Assembly: GCA_026786045.1 (NCBI GenBank)
Contig: JAJAYV010000041.1
Span: forward strand, 1 to 6,226
DNA length: 6,226 bases
Reading direction: 5' to 3'
Origin: Frankiaceae bacterium
GTDB lineage: Bacteria > Actinomycetota > Actinomycetes > Mycobacteriales > SCTD01
Both the position numbers and the translations under genes were made by a program. Position 1 is the first letter of the stretch; each line of letters begins with the position of its first letter. Positions 1 to 5,898 of this stretch are shown in pieces. The notes beneath the pieces are model-generated. The model saw only the letters and a program-made list of their open reading frames with translations. It had not been told where the DNA came from and did not search any database.

Positions 1-2
1 GC

Positions 3-1340
3 TGGGCGTACGACGGGCTGGCCGGTCACGTCGCCGCCGCCGTCGGCGCGCAGCCCCGCCACCTGGAGGACACCGGTCTTGGCGGGCACCTGCCGGTGCG
101 GCTGCTGGACCGGCTCGCGGCCCGCATCTGGTCGGGCGCGAGCGACGTGGCGCTGCTCGTCGGCGGCGAGGCGCAGGCGTCGGTGTCGCTGCTCGGCAAG
201 GCGGGCGTCGACCCGGTCGGCGACCTGGGCTGGAGCGCCTCGCCCGGCGGGCCGCCGGCCTTCGACCTCGACCAGCTCGGCTCGCCGGCGATGCAGGCAG
301 CCGGGCTCATCGCCCCGACGCGCGTCTATCCGCTGTTCGAGAACCGGCTGCAGGCCGACCTCGGCATCACCCCGGAGGAAGCGCACGACTGGTCCGCGCA
401 GCTCTACGCCGCGCTGAGTGCGATCGCCGCCGCGCACCCGGTCTCGTGGAGCAGCGAGGCGCGCACCGCGGAGCTGGTCGGCCGCGTGTCCGCGACCAAC
501 CGGACGGTCTGCGAGCCGTACCCGCTGTCGATGAACGCGATGCCGCACGTCGACCAGGCCGCGGCGCTCGTCGTGACGTCGCTCGGCACCGCGCGCGAGC
601 GCGGCATCGCCGACGACCGGCTCGTGCACGTCTGGGGCGGGGCAGGTGCCGACGGTGACCCGGACGTGCTGGCGCGCAGCGGGTTCGGCGCCGTCGACGC
701 GCTCGGCGTCACGCTCGACGCGTGCCTGGCCGCGAGCGGGACGACGATCGCCGACGTCGACCTGGTCGACGTCTACAGCTGCTTCCCGGTGGTGCCCAAG
801 CTCGTGGCGCTGCACCTCGGGCTGCCGCGCGAGGCGCCGCTGTCGGTGACCGGCGGCCACTCGTCGTTCGGCGGGCCGCTCAGCAGCTACTCCCTGCACG
901 CGCTCGCCACGACCGTCGAGCGGCTCCGCGCAGGCGGCACCGGGCTCGTGCACGCCAACGGCGGCTACCTCACCTCCCAGCACGCGGTGCTGCTCGGCAG
1001 CCGGCCGCACCCGGACGGCTACGTCGGCCGGCCCGAGCCGCAGCAGGTGCGCGCCGCCGCGCCGGTGCCGGTGCTCACCGCCGCGCAGGTCGAGGGCCAG
1101 GAGCTCGTCGTGGAGACCGCGACCGTCGAGCACGACCGTGCGGGCTCGCCCGCGCAGGCCTTCGTCGTGACTCGTAGCGCCGACGGCGCCCGCGTCGCGG
1201 CGTCCACCCCGTACGGCGATGCCGCTGCGGCGCAGGAGCTCTCACTGACGGCGCTGCCGGCCGGGCGCACCACCCACGTCGGCCGCGTCGTGCGGTTGGC
1301 CGTGCAGTCCGACGGCACGGCGCTGGTCTCCCCGGTCTGA
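3..1340 (+). CDS. Thiolase-like protein, TLP1 type (commonly labelled acetyl-CoA acetyltransferase), 5' end outside window
   Basis: The frame is open from base 3 to a TGA at 1338-1340, giving 445 residues. Family-typical sequence lies upstream of the first in-window GTG (96), so the true start is outside the window, probably a few dozen codons away. Thiolase-fold landmarks are visible: SGASDVALLVGGEA (about 129-170), YSCFP at 774-788, GGHSSFGGP from about 852 and HANGGYLTSQHA from about 951. After the thiolase core comes a C-terminal block of about 105 residues (about 1015-1337) resembling the extra C-terminal domain of mycobacterial thiolase-like protein type 1. The usual nucleophilic Cys position aligns with Gly (84-86) and the second catalytic Cys lies in ANGGY, with no Cys, while the GH histidine (858-860) is kept. 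It may bind acyl-CoA in lipid metabolism, but true thiolase activity is doubtful. Family assignment is firm; substrate is unknown. Confidence 0.85.
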   Translation, partial: WAYDGLAGHVAAAVGAQPRHLEDTGLGGHLPVRLLDRLAARIWSGASDVALLVGGEAQASVSLLGKAGVDPVGDLGWSASPGGPPAFDLDQLGSPAMQAAGLIAPTRVYPLFENRLQADLGITPEEAHDWSAQLYAALSAIAAAHPVSWSSEARTAELVGRVSATNRTVCEPYPLSMNAMPHVDQAAALVVTSLGTARERGIADDRLVHVWGGAGADGDPDVLARSGFGAVDALGVTLDACLAASGTTIADVDLVDVYSCFPVVPKLVALHLGLPREAPLSVTGGHSSFGGPLSSYSLHALATTVERLRAGGTGLVHANGGYLTSQHAVLLGSRPHPDGYVGRPEPQQVRAAAPVPVLTAAQVEGQELVVETATVEHDRAGSPAQAFVVTRSADGARVAASTPYGDAAAAQELSLTALPAGRTTHVGRVVRLAVQSDGTALVSPV

Positions 1341-1381
1341 GTGGCAGGGCCCGACCCGTCAGCGCAACCTGCCGTGGGCCG

Positions 1382-1413
1382 GGGTGTCTGGCACCCGAGG
1401 GCACCCGCCCTCG
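1382..1413 (+). other. Two tandem small hairpins between the thiolase-like gene and the sigma-factor remnant
   Basis: GGGTG (1382-1386) pairs with CACCC (1392-1396) around a 5-base loop. CGAGGGC (1396-1402) pairs perfectly with GCCCTCG (1407-1413) around a 4-base loop. The two stems share base 1396, so they compete at that position. They start about 40 bases after the upstream stop and end 2 bases before the ribosome binding site at 1416. They could serve as a terminator without a U tract for the upstream gene, or limit ribosome access to the downstream one. No T run follows. In DNA this GC-rich short stems also arise by chance. Confidence 0.35.
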
Positions 1414-1415
1414 AC

Positions 1416-1423
1416 GAGGAGGA
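1416..1423 (+). promoter_or_regulatory. Ribosome binding site deciding the GTG start at 1429
   Basis: GAGGAGGA lies 5 bases upstream of GTG 1429-1431. It is one of the strongest Shine-Dalgarno matches in the window and favours 1429 over the in-frame GTG at 1384, which has no such site. Confidence 0.75.
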
Positions 1424-1428
1424 CGTCC

Positions 1429-1688
1429 GTGCCCCAGACCGCCCTCGCCGAGCTCTACGCCCGGCAGGCCCCCAAGGCCGGACATCTCGCGTACCTGCTG
1501 ACCGGCGACCGGCTGCTGGCCGAGGACCTCGTGCAGGACTGTTTCGTCAAGCTCGCCGGTCGGCTGCGCCCGGTCGACGACCCCGGGGCCTACCTGCGCC
1601 GGATGGTCGTCAAGGCCGCACAGCCACCACCGCAAGCTGAGGGTGCGCCGGGACAGGGCCCGGGACGAGCCGCTGCGTCCGGCGCCGT
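1429..1688 (+). pseudogene. SigE-family (ECF-like) RNA polymerase sigma factor, remnant with region 2 only
   Basis: From GTG 1429 the frame reads a clear sigma-70 region 2: ELYARQAPKAGHLAYLLTGD, then LAEDLVQDCFVKLAGRL and PGAYLRRMVV (to about 1614). This is the core-RNA-polymerase and -10-element binding part of small actinobacterial sigma factors. The natural continuation, SHHRKLRVRRDRARDEPLRP, is found one frame over from 1622 (frame change about 1612-1622, equal to one extra base or two missing). Region 4, the -35-binding helix-turn-helix needed for function, is absent. The text passes straight into a Ser/Thr repeat belonging to another protein. The original frame happens to stay open to 2280, so a gene caller would report one misleading protein of about 283 residues. 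The product cannot be a working sigma factor as written. Whether this is true decay or sequence error is undecided. Confidence 0.72.
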
Positions 1689-2280
1689 TCGCCAGCACCA
1701 GCACCAGCACCAGCACCTCGCCGAGCCTGGGACCGACGACCGAGCCCACCGAAGAGCCGACCGCCGGCCCCAGCGGGCAGCCCAGCCCCGTCGCCCCGAC
1801 CGCCCCCTCGCCCGGAGCCACCGGAGCGCCGCCCGAGACGGAGGCGCCGGCGACGGTCTCGGTGGTCCTGCGCCCCGACGGCCTCGGCTTCACCGACGGC
1901 GGCTCGTCGAGCTCGTCGCTCGCGTTCGGCTCCGATGCCGACACGGCGCGCGGCGCGGTCGACCGGGTGCTCGGCAAGGGGGCGACAGGGCGACGCCCGA
2001 CTGCGGCGCCGAGGTCGTCACCCGGCAGTACGACGGTCTGTTCCTGCTGCTGGACGGGGATCGGCTCGTCGGGTGGGTGACCGGCACCCCCGGCCTCACG
2101 ACCGGCGGACGGCATCGGCGTCGGCGCGACGCTGGCCGACCTGCGGGCCGCCTACCCCGACCTCACGGTCACCGAGGGCAGCGTCACCAGCGCGTCGATG
2201 GTGTCGCTGATCGGCGCGAGGCTGGCGCGCACCGCCCGCCCGGGCGGCGCTCCGCGGGACGCCCGGAGCCCGTCGGATGA
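1689..2280 (+). pseudogene. Remnant of an unrecognised, probably exported or membrane-anchored protein once downstream of the sigma gene
   Basis: A Ser/Thr/Pro-rich linker (about 1689-1850) precedes a compact domain that can be followed only by switching frame. ATVSVVLRPDGLGF to DRVLGK lies in the frame of 1622 (to about 1977). PDCGAEVVTRQYDGLFLLLDG and LVGWVTGTPGLTT continue one frame back (about 1998-2100). DGIGVGATLADLRAAYPDL resumes the earlier frame from 2108. The first frame meets a TGA at 2078-2080, so no single frame carries the whole domain. The low-complexity linker before a globular domain resembles small actinobacterial cell-surface or anti-sigma-like proteins encoded beside SigE-type sigma factors. 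That link is inferred from position, not from a recognised family. The expected N-terminus (cytoplasmic part and membrane segment or signal peptide) is missing. Coordinates are approximate: 1689 is where sigma-like text ends and 2278-2280 is a TGA in one of the frames. Confidence 0.5.
1693..1716 (+). repeat. Four perfect copies of the hexamer CAGCAC
   Basis: CAGCAC is repeated four times without a mismatch. Depending on frame it encodes Ser-Thr pairs (the frame that continues the linker of the decayed surface protein) or His-Gln. It sits just after the point where sigma-factor sequence gives way to the linker. Copy changes of a hexamer keep frame, so this tract does not itself cause the nearby frame changes. 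Confidence 0.85.
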
Positions 2281-2295
2281 CCCGGGTTGGCGTCG

Positions 2296-3354
2296 TCAGG
2301 CGGCGGCGCGCCAGGCGTCGGCGAGGTCCTCGTAGCTCGCCGTCCGCCGGGCCCGGTCGAGGCTCGGCGTCACGACGACGACCTCGTCGACCTGCGCCTG
2401 GTCCTTGAGCTCGAGCAGCCGCTCGGCGACGGCCTTCGGGGTCCCCGACACCATCCGCCCGTCGTCGCGGCGGGCGTCGCGGAAGTCGGCCGAGCGGGCC
2501 AGCTCGACGACCTGCTCGGGCCGCAGCGGCTCGCGCACACCCCGCGCGAGGTTGCGCATCGTCAGCGCCCAGCCCGCCTCGAACTCCACGACGGCGTCCT
2601 CGTCCTCGCTGGCGAACGTCAGCACCGACATGGCGGAGTACGGCGCATCGTCGGGGGAGGCCGGCGTGAAGTCGCGGCGGTAGTCGCGCAGCGCCTCGAC
2701 CGCGATCTCCGGACTCATGTGGTGGGCGAAGACCGCGCGGAGGCCGTTCACTGCGGCGAAGCGCGGCCCGTAGCCGCTGGAGCCCAGCACGAACAGCTCC
2801 GGCCGCTCGTCGACGACCGGCGCCGCGACCAGCGGGGCGTACGGGTGGTCCTCGGGGAAGCCGTCGCCGAGGAAGGCGAGCAGCTCGGCGACCTGGCCCG
2901 GGAAGCCGGCGCCGGGGTCGACCTGCAGTCCGCGGCGCAGGACGTGGGCGGTAAGCGGGTCGGTGCCGGGTGCCCGGCCGAGCGCGAGGTCGATCCGGCC
3001 GGGGTGCATCGCGAGCAGGGTGCGGAAGACCTCGGCGACCTTGAAAGCCGCGTGATTGGGCAGCATGATCCCGGCCGCGCCGACCCGGATGCTCTCGGTC
3101 TGGCCGGCGACGTGGGCGGTGAGCAGCTCGGGGGCGCTGCAGGCCAGGCTGCGCATGTTGTGGTGCTCGGAGACCCAGTAGCGGCGGTAGCCGGCCGCCT
3201 CGACCGAGCGAGCGATGCCGACGGCGCCGCGGATGGAGGAGGCGGCGCTCTCGCCGTGCTCGATGCCGACGAAGTCGAGGACGGACAGGGGCAGGGTGGC
3301 GGTGCCGGGGGAAGTGCTTACACCAGGGGCCAAGGAGGGCGGAAGGCCCGTCAT
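2296..3354 (-). CDS. LLM-class (luciferase-like) flavin-dependent oxidoreductase, group 1 / MsnO8-like
   Basis: 352 residues from ATG (3354-3352) to TGA (2298-2296). The sequence follows the bacterial luciferase-like TIM-barrel pattern: LSVLDFVGIEHG (23-34), GYRRYWVSEHHNM (55-67), IRVGAAGIMLPNHA (89-102), HPGRIDLALGRAPGTD (117-132) and LFVLGSSGYG in the middle. The EHH segment and RAPGTD are hallmarks of the 'luciferase family oxidoreductase, group 1' set. Such enzymes use reduced flavin (FMNH2 or F420H2) to oxidise small organic molecules in the cytoplasm. The substrate cannot be told from sequence. Length fits the family apart from about 20 extra Pro/Ser/Thr-rich N-terminal residues. ATG 3354 is the only good start codon, though it lacks a clear ribosome binding site. 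An in-frame TTG at codon 8 is an alternative. The gene converges on the sigma pseudogene and diverges from HU. Confidence 0.9.
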   Translation of the reverse strand: MTGLPPSLAPGVSTSPGTATLPLSVLDFVGIEHGESAASSIRGAVGIARSVEAAGYRRYWVSEHHNMRSLACSAPELLTAHVAGQTESIRVGAAGIMLPNHAAFKVAEVFRTLLAMHPGRIDLALGRAPGTDPLTAHVLRRGLQVDPGAGFPGQVAELLAFLGDGFPEDHPYAPLVAAPVVDERPELFVLGSSGYGPRFAAVNGLRAVFAHHMSPEIAVEALRDYRRDFTPASPDDAPYSAMSVLTFASEDEDAVVEFEAGWALTMRNLARGVREPLRPEQVVELARSADFRDARRDDGRMVSGTPKAVAERLLELKDQAQVDEVVVVTPSLDRARRTASYEDLADAWRAAA

Positions 3355-3442
3355 TCCGGGCGCCGGGCGCGTCGCGACGACGCTCCGAGCGTGGGGTGCG
3401 CGACACTGGGTGCAACCGACGCACTCCCGCCGTCACCGATCT
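3355..3442. promoter_or_regulatory. Divergent intergenic region between the oxidoreductase and HU genes
   Basis: This gap must hold the start signals for both divergent genes unless they begin inside the neighbouring coding region. I see no convincing -10/-35 pair on either strand. The one symmetric element is the perfect 10-base palindrome CGTCGCGACG at 3370-3379, about 16 bases upstream of the oxidoreductase start. It could be an operator half of some kind or chance in GC-rich DNA. Confidence 0.3.
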
Positions 3443-3448
3443 GAGGAG
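3443..3448 (+). promoter_or_regulatory. Ribosome binding site pointing to a CTG start for HU
   Basis: GAGGAG lies 6 bases upstream of CTG 3455-3457. The spacing is ideal, and the encoded protein begins exactly where HU proteins usually begin. It therefore supports initiation at CTG rather than at the next in-frame GTG (3473), which would be too far away and would remove conserved residues. Confidence 0.7.
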
Positions 3449-3454
3449 CACCCC

Positions 3455-3736
3455 CTGAACCGCAACGAGCTCGTGAACGCCGTCGCCGAGGCTTCTGGCG
3501 TGTCCAGCAAGGACGTGGACGCCACACTGAAGGCCTTCCAGCAGGTCGTCTCCGACACCGTCGCCAAGGGCGACGAGAAGATCTCGATCCCGGGCTTCCT
3601 GTCCTTCGAGCAGGTCGACCGCGCCGCCCGCGAGGGTCGCAACCCCTCCACCGGCGAGACCATCCAGATCGCCGCCAGCAAGGCCGTCAAGGTCACCGCC
3701 GGCTCCGCGCTGAAGAACGCCGCCGCGGGCAAGTAG
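3455..3736 (+). CDS. HU-family nucleoid-associated DNA-binding protein
   Basis: 93 residues ending at TAG 3734-3736. The whole chain matches bacterial HU: NRNELVNAVAEASGVSSKDV forms the N-terminal helices, IPGFLSFEQVDRAAREGRNP leads into the DNA-binding arm, and TGETIQIAASKAVKVTAGSAL closes the fold. The Arg-Asn-Pro tip (62-64) supplies the proline that inserts between base pairs and bends DNA. HU works as a dimer compacting the chromosome and assisting replication, recombination and transcription. The protein lacks the long Lys/Ala-rich tail of mycobacterial HupB, so it is the short HupA-like form. Start: no ATG or GTG fits. CTG 3455 is preceded by GAGGAG at 6 bases and gives the expected length, implying a rare CTG start or a sequence error. 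Codons are strongly biased (AAG, ATC, AAC, GTC), as expected for high expression. The gene appears to be monocistronic. Confidence 0.93.
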   Translation: MNRNELVNAVAEASGVSSKDVDATLKAFQQVVSDTVAKGDEKISIPGFLSFEQVDRAAREGRNPSTGETIQIAASKAVKVTAGSALKNAAAGK

Positions 3737-3749
3737 TCCCTCGCACGTC

Positions 3750-3781
3750 GACGCCCCGTCCAGCGCTGCTGGGCGGGCGTC
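3750..3781. terminator. Strong hairpin between convergent HU and phosphatase genes, likely bidirectional terminator
   Basis: The left arm 3750-3764 (GACGCCCCGTCCAGC) pairs with the right arm 3768-3781 (GCTGGGCGGGCGTC) around a 3-base loop, with one bulged base and one G-T pair. It lies 14 bases after the HU stop and 29 bases beyond the phosphatase stop at 3810 on the other strand. There is no T run, which is common for actinobacterial terminators. Its position between two converging genes supports termination from both sides. Confidence 0.65.
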
Positions 3782-3809
3782 GTGCTGCGGGGGCGTCGTG
3801 CTGCCCGGG

Positions 3810-5030
3810 CTACGGCAGGTTGCGCTGGGGCTCGCGGGCCAGCCACTCGACGAGCAGCGTCGTCGCGTCGTCTTGCAGCCGGCCGACCTGGTGGCGCAGC
3901 ACCGCCTGCTGCAGTCGCCGCATGACCTCCGGGGTCGGCAGGCCGGTCGCCGCCTCGCGCGCCGCGAAGTCGGCCAGCCGGTCGCGGCCGAAGAACGCGC
4001 CGTCCTCGGTGCGCGCCTCGTCGACGCCGTCGGTGAGCAGCAGGAGCCGGTCGCCGGGCTGTAGCGACTCCGTCGTCACCGGGAAGTCCGCCGGTCCGCT
4101 CCCGCCAGTCAGCGAGCCGAGCCCGAGCGGCAGGGCCGGCTCGCCCTCGAGCTCCTTCACCACCTGCGCCGCGCGCAACAGCATCGCCGCCGGATGGCCG
4201 GCGTTGACCCAGCGGAACAACCCGCTGTCGAGGTCGAGCTGGCCGAGCAGCGCGGTGACGAACCGCTCCCCGCCGAACATCTCGCTCAGCGCGTCGTCGA
4301 TCCGGCCGGCCGTGTCAGCCAGGTCCAGCCCGGCCCGGCGGCAGTTGCGGTAGCAGGAGACCGCGAGGTTCGACAGCAGGCTGGCCCGCAGGCCGTGGCC
4401 GACCGCGTCGAACACCGCGACGTGGGCGATGGTCCCGTTGACCGCGTAGTCGAAGACATCACCGCCCACCTGGTACGCGGGTGCCAGCAGCCCGGCGATG
4501 ACCACGCGGTCGGTGCCGAAGGTGAGCGGCGGCAGCGTGGTGTGCTGCATCTCCGCGGCCAGGACCATCGCCTCCTGGCGGCGGACCCACTCGTAGTGGT
4601 CGGTGTAGGCGGAGTTGCTGATCAGCAGCTCAGCGAGCAGGTGCGCGAGCTGCACGAAGGCGTGCCGCCGCGGCGGGTCGACCGGCCCGGGCAGGCCGAG
4701 CTCGACCACGCCGAGCCGCTCGACGCCATCCAGCAGCGGCAGCCACAGCCGCCGCCCTGCGTCGACCTCGACGGCCTCGACCAGCCGGAAGGCCCGCCCG
4801 GCCGCCGAGCCGTCGACCGACAGCTGCTCCCGCGCAGGCTCGCCCGCAGCCAGCAGCGGTACAAGACGCTGCTGCTCGTAGTCGACCAGCCAGATCGTGG
4901 TGCTGGTCGCGCCGAGCAGGGCTGCGCCCTCGGCCGCGAGCGGGCCCATCTCGTCGGGCGCCATCAGGTAGGACCGGCGTAGGACGTGGTCGAGCGCAGC
5001 GGAGTACGACGTGTCCCGGGCCTCAGTCAT
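3810..5030 (-). CDS. GAF-type sensor fused to SpoIIE/PP2C serine/threonine phosphatase (RsbU-like)
   Basis: 406 residues from ATG (5030-5028) to TAG (3812-3810). Residues about 10-140 look like a GAF sensor domain (ATSTTIWLVD, LWLPLLDGVERLGVVELGL). A helical linker follows (YEWVRRQEAMVLAAEMQHTTLPP, in pieces 146-168). The catalytic domain has all the metal-binding motifs of the SpoIIE/RsbU class: QVGGDVFDY with Asp191, FDAVGHG with Asp208, NAGHP (276-280), LLTDGVDE with Asp334 and DDATTLL with Asp387/388. Such enzymes dephosphorylate anti-sigma-factor antagonists in partner-switching stress control, with the N-terminal domain sensing a signal. There is no membrane segment, so it is cytoplasmic. 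No antagonist or anti-sigma gene adjoins it, so its target is not in the window. An in-frame GTG at 5063 would add 11 residues but has no ribosome binding site and nearly reaches punA. ATG 5030, with a weak GGGACGA upstream, is preferred. Confidence 0.92.
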   Translation of the reverse strand: MTEARDTSYSAALDHVLRRSYLMAPDEMGPLAAEGAALLGATSTTIWLVDYEQQRLVPLLAAGEPAREQLSVDGSAAGRAFRLVEAVEVDAGRRLWLPLLDGVERLGVVELGLPGPVDPPRRHAFVQLAHLLAELLISNSAYTDHYEWVRRQEAMVLAAEMQHTTLPPLTFGTDRVVIAGLLAPAYQVGGDVFDYAVNGTIAHVAVFDAVGHGLRASLLSNLAVSCYRNCRRAGLDLADTAGRIDDALSEMFGGERFVTALLGQLDLDSGLFRWVNAGHPAAMLLRAAQVVKELEGEPALPLGLGSLTGGSGPADFPVTTESLQPGDRLLLLTDGVDEARTEDGAFFGRDRLADFAAREAATGLPTPEVMRRLQQAVLRHQVGRLQDDATTLLVEWLAREPQRNLP

Positions 5031-5073
5031 CTGGGCAATCGTCCCACGCTCGTCAGGGCGCACCTGTCACGGC

Positions 5074-5079
5074 TACCGT
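5074..5079 (+). promoter_or_regulatory. Possible -10 element for leaderless transcription of punA
   Basis: TACCGT fits the actinobacterial TANNNT -10 pattern and ends 6 bases before GTG 5086. The punA start has no Shine-Dalgarno sequence. Together these suggest transcription beginning at or next to the GTG, giving a leaderless mRNA. No good -35 is seen. The element lies in the 55-base gap shared with the divergent phosphatase gene. Confidence 0.4.
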
Positions 5080-5085
5080 CCGAGC

Positions 5086-5898
5086 GTGCCGACCGACGAC
5101 TCCCGCCCCGCACCGTCCGCCGCTGCCGCCGAGGCGGCCCGTGCCTGGGCGGAGGCGTCCGGGGTGGAAGGCCACGACGTCGCCCTCGTCATGGGCTCGG
5201 GCTGGGTGCCAGCCGCCGACGCCCTGGGCGAGCCCACCGTCGAGGTCTCCGTGACCGACCTGCCGGGCTTCCTGCCGCCGGCCGTCGAGGGCCACGCCGG
5301 CCGGATCCGCTCGGTCGAGGTCGACGGGCAGCGGGTGATGGTGCTGCTCGGCCGCACCCACCTGTACGAGGGGCGCGGTTTCGAGCCGGTCGTGCACGGG
5401 GTGCGGGTCGCCGCCGCCGCCGGCTGCCGATCGATCGTGCTCACCAACGCCGCCGGCGGGGTGCGCAAGGGCTTCTCGGTCGGCCAACCGGTGCTGGTGT
5501 CGGACCACCTCAACCTCACCGCGACCTCGCCGCTCGTCGGACCGCGCTTCGTCGACCTCGTCGACCTCTACTCCGCGCGGTTGCGCGCGCTCGTCCGCTC
5601 CGTCGACCCGTCGCTGGCCGAGGGTGTCTACGCCGCCCTGCCCGGGCCGCACTACGAGACCCCGGCCGAGATCCGGATGCTGCGCACGCTCGGCGCTGAC
5701 CTCGTCGGGATGTCCACCGCGCTCGAGGCGATCGCCGCCCGGGCCGAGGGGCTGGAGGTGCTGGGCATCTCGCTTGTCACCAACCTGGCCGCCGGCATCA
5801 CCGGCCAGCCGCTCGACCACGCCGAGGTGCTCGAGGCCGGCGCCGCCTCGGCCGCCCGCGTGGGCTCGCTGCTCGCGAAGGTCGTCGGCCGGCTGTGA
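5086..5898 (+). CDS. punA: Purine nucleoside phosphorylase, trimeric class
   Basis: 270 residues from GTG 5086 to TGA 5896-5898, matching the usual 265-290 residues. The enzyme splits purine nucleosides such as inosine and guanosine with phosphate into base and ribose 1-phosphate, for purine salvage in the cytoplasm. Motifs of the low-molecular-mass trimeric class are complete: LVMGSGW (phosphate loop), EGHAGRI, LGRTHLYEG, LTNAAGGV, the signature ALPGPHYETPAEI at about 185-197, VGMSTALE with Glu214 and VTNLAAG with Asn233. The last two correspond to the purine-contacting Glu and Asn of the family. The start at 5086 is chosen by length and because longer versions (GTG 5011) would overlap the divergent phosphatase start. 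No ribosome binding site precedes it, suggesting leaderless translation. It overlaps the mutase gene by 4 bases, the same order (purine phosphorylase then pmmB) known from Mycobacterium tuberculosis. Confidence 0.95.
   Translation: MPTDDSRPAPSAAAAEAARAWAEASGVEGHDVALVMGSGWVPAADALGEPTVEVSVTDLPGFLPPAVEGHAGRIRSVEVDGQRVMVLLGRTHLYEGRGFEPVVHGVRVAAAAGCRSIVLTNAAGGVRKGFSVGQPVLVSDHLNLTATSPLVGPRFVDLVDLYSARLRALVRSVDPSLAEGVYAALPGPHYETPAEIRMLRTLGADLVGMSTALEAIAARAEGLEVLGISLVTNLAAGITGQPLDHAEVLEAGAASAARVGSLLAKVVGRL

Noticed and set aside
96..1340. GTG at 96 as the start of the thiolase-like gene
   Set aside because: The frame upstream of 96 to the window edge is open and contains family-like sequence, including the position of the nucleophile, so the gene is 5'-truncated by the window rather than starting there.
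1693..1716. CRISPR or other repeat array
   Set aside because: The hexamer repeat is contiguous, has no spacers and lies within a low-complexity Ser/Thr coding linker. No spaced direct repeats were seen elsewhere in the window.
1075..2115. Minus-strand open frame spanning the thiolase-like end and the sigma pseudogene
   Set aside because: It crosses two unrelated plus-strand coding regions, is low in complexity and has no motif. The absence of stops is a by-product of GC content.
2287..3444. Long plus-strand open frame (385 codons) opposite the oxidoreductase
   Set aside because: It is antisense to a clear gene, with Arg/Gly/Val/Asp-rich composition and no recognisable motif.
2096..3451. Long minus-strand open frame (451 codons) over the oxidoreductase gene
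   Set aside because: It overlaps the oxidoreductase in another frame of the same strand and is Arg/Pro/Gly-rich, typical of a shadow frame in GC-rich DNA.
3215..3454. Extension of HU upstream to an ATG at 3215
   Set aside because: It would add 80 residues antisense to the oxidoreductase, and HU similarity begins exactly at 3455 behind a ribosome binding site.
4194..4982. Plus-strand open frame opposite the phosphatase
   Set aside because: It is an antisense shadow of a gene with complete catalytic motifs, and has no ribosome binding site or family features of its own.
5011..5085. Longer start for purine nucleoside phosphorylase (GTG 5011)
   Set aside because: It would overlap the divergent phosphatase start and add residues not typical of the family. 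GTG 5086 gives the expected length.
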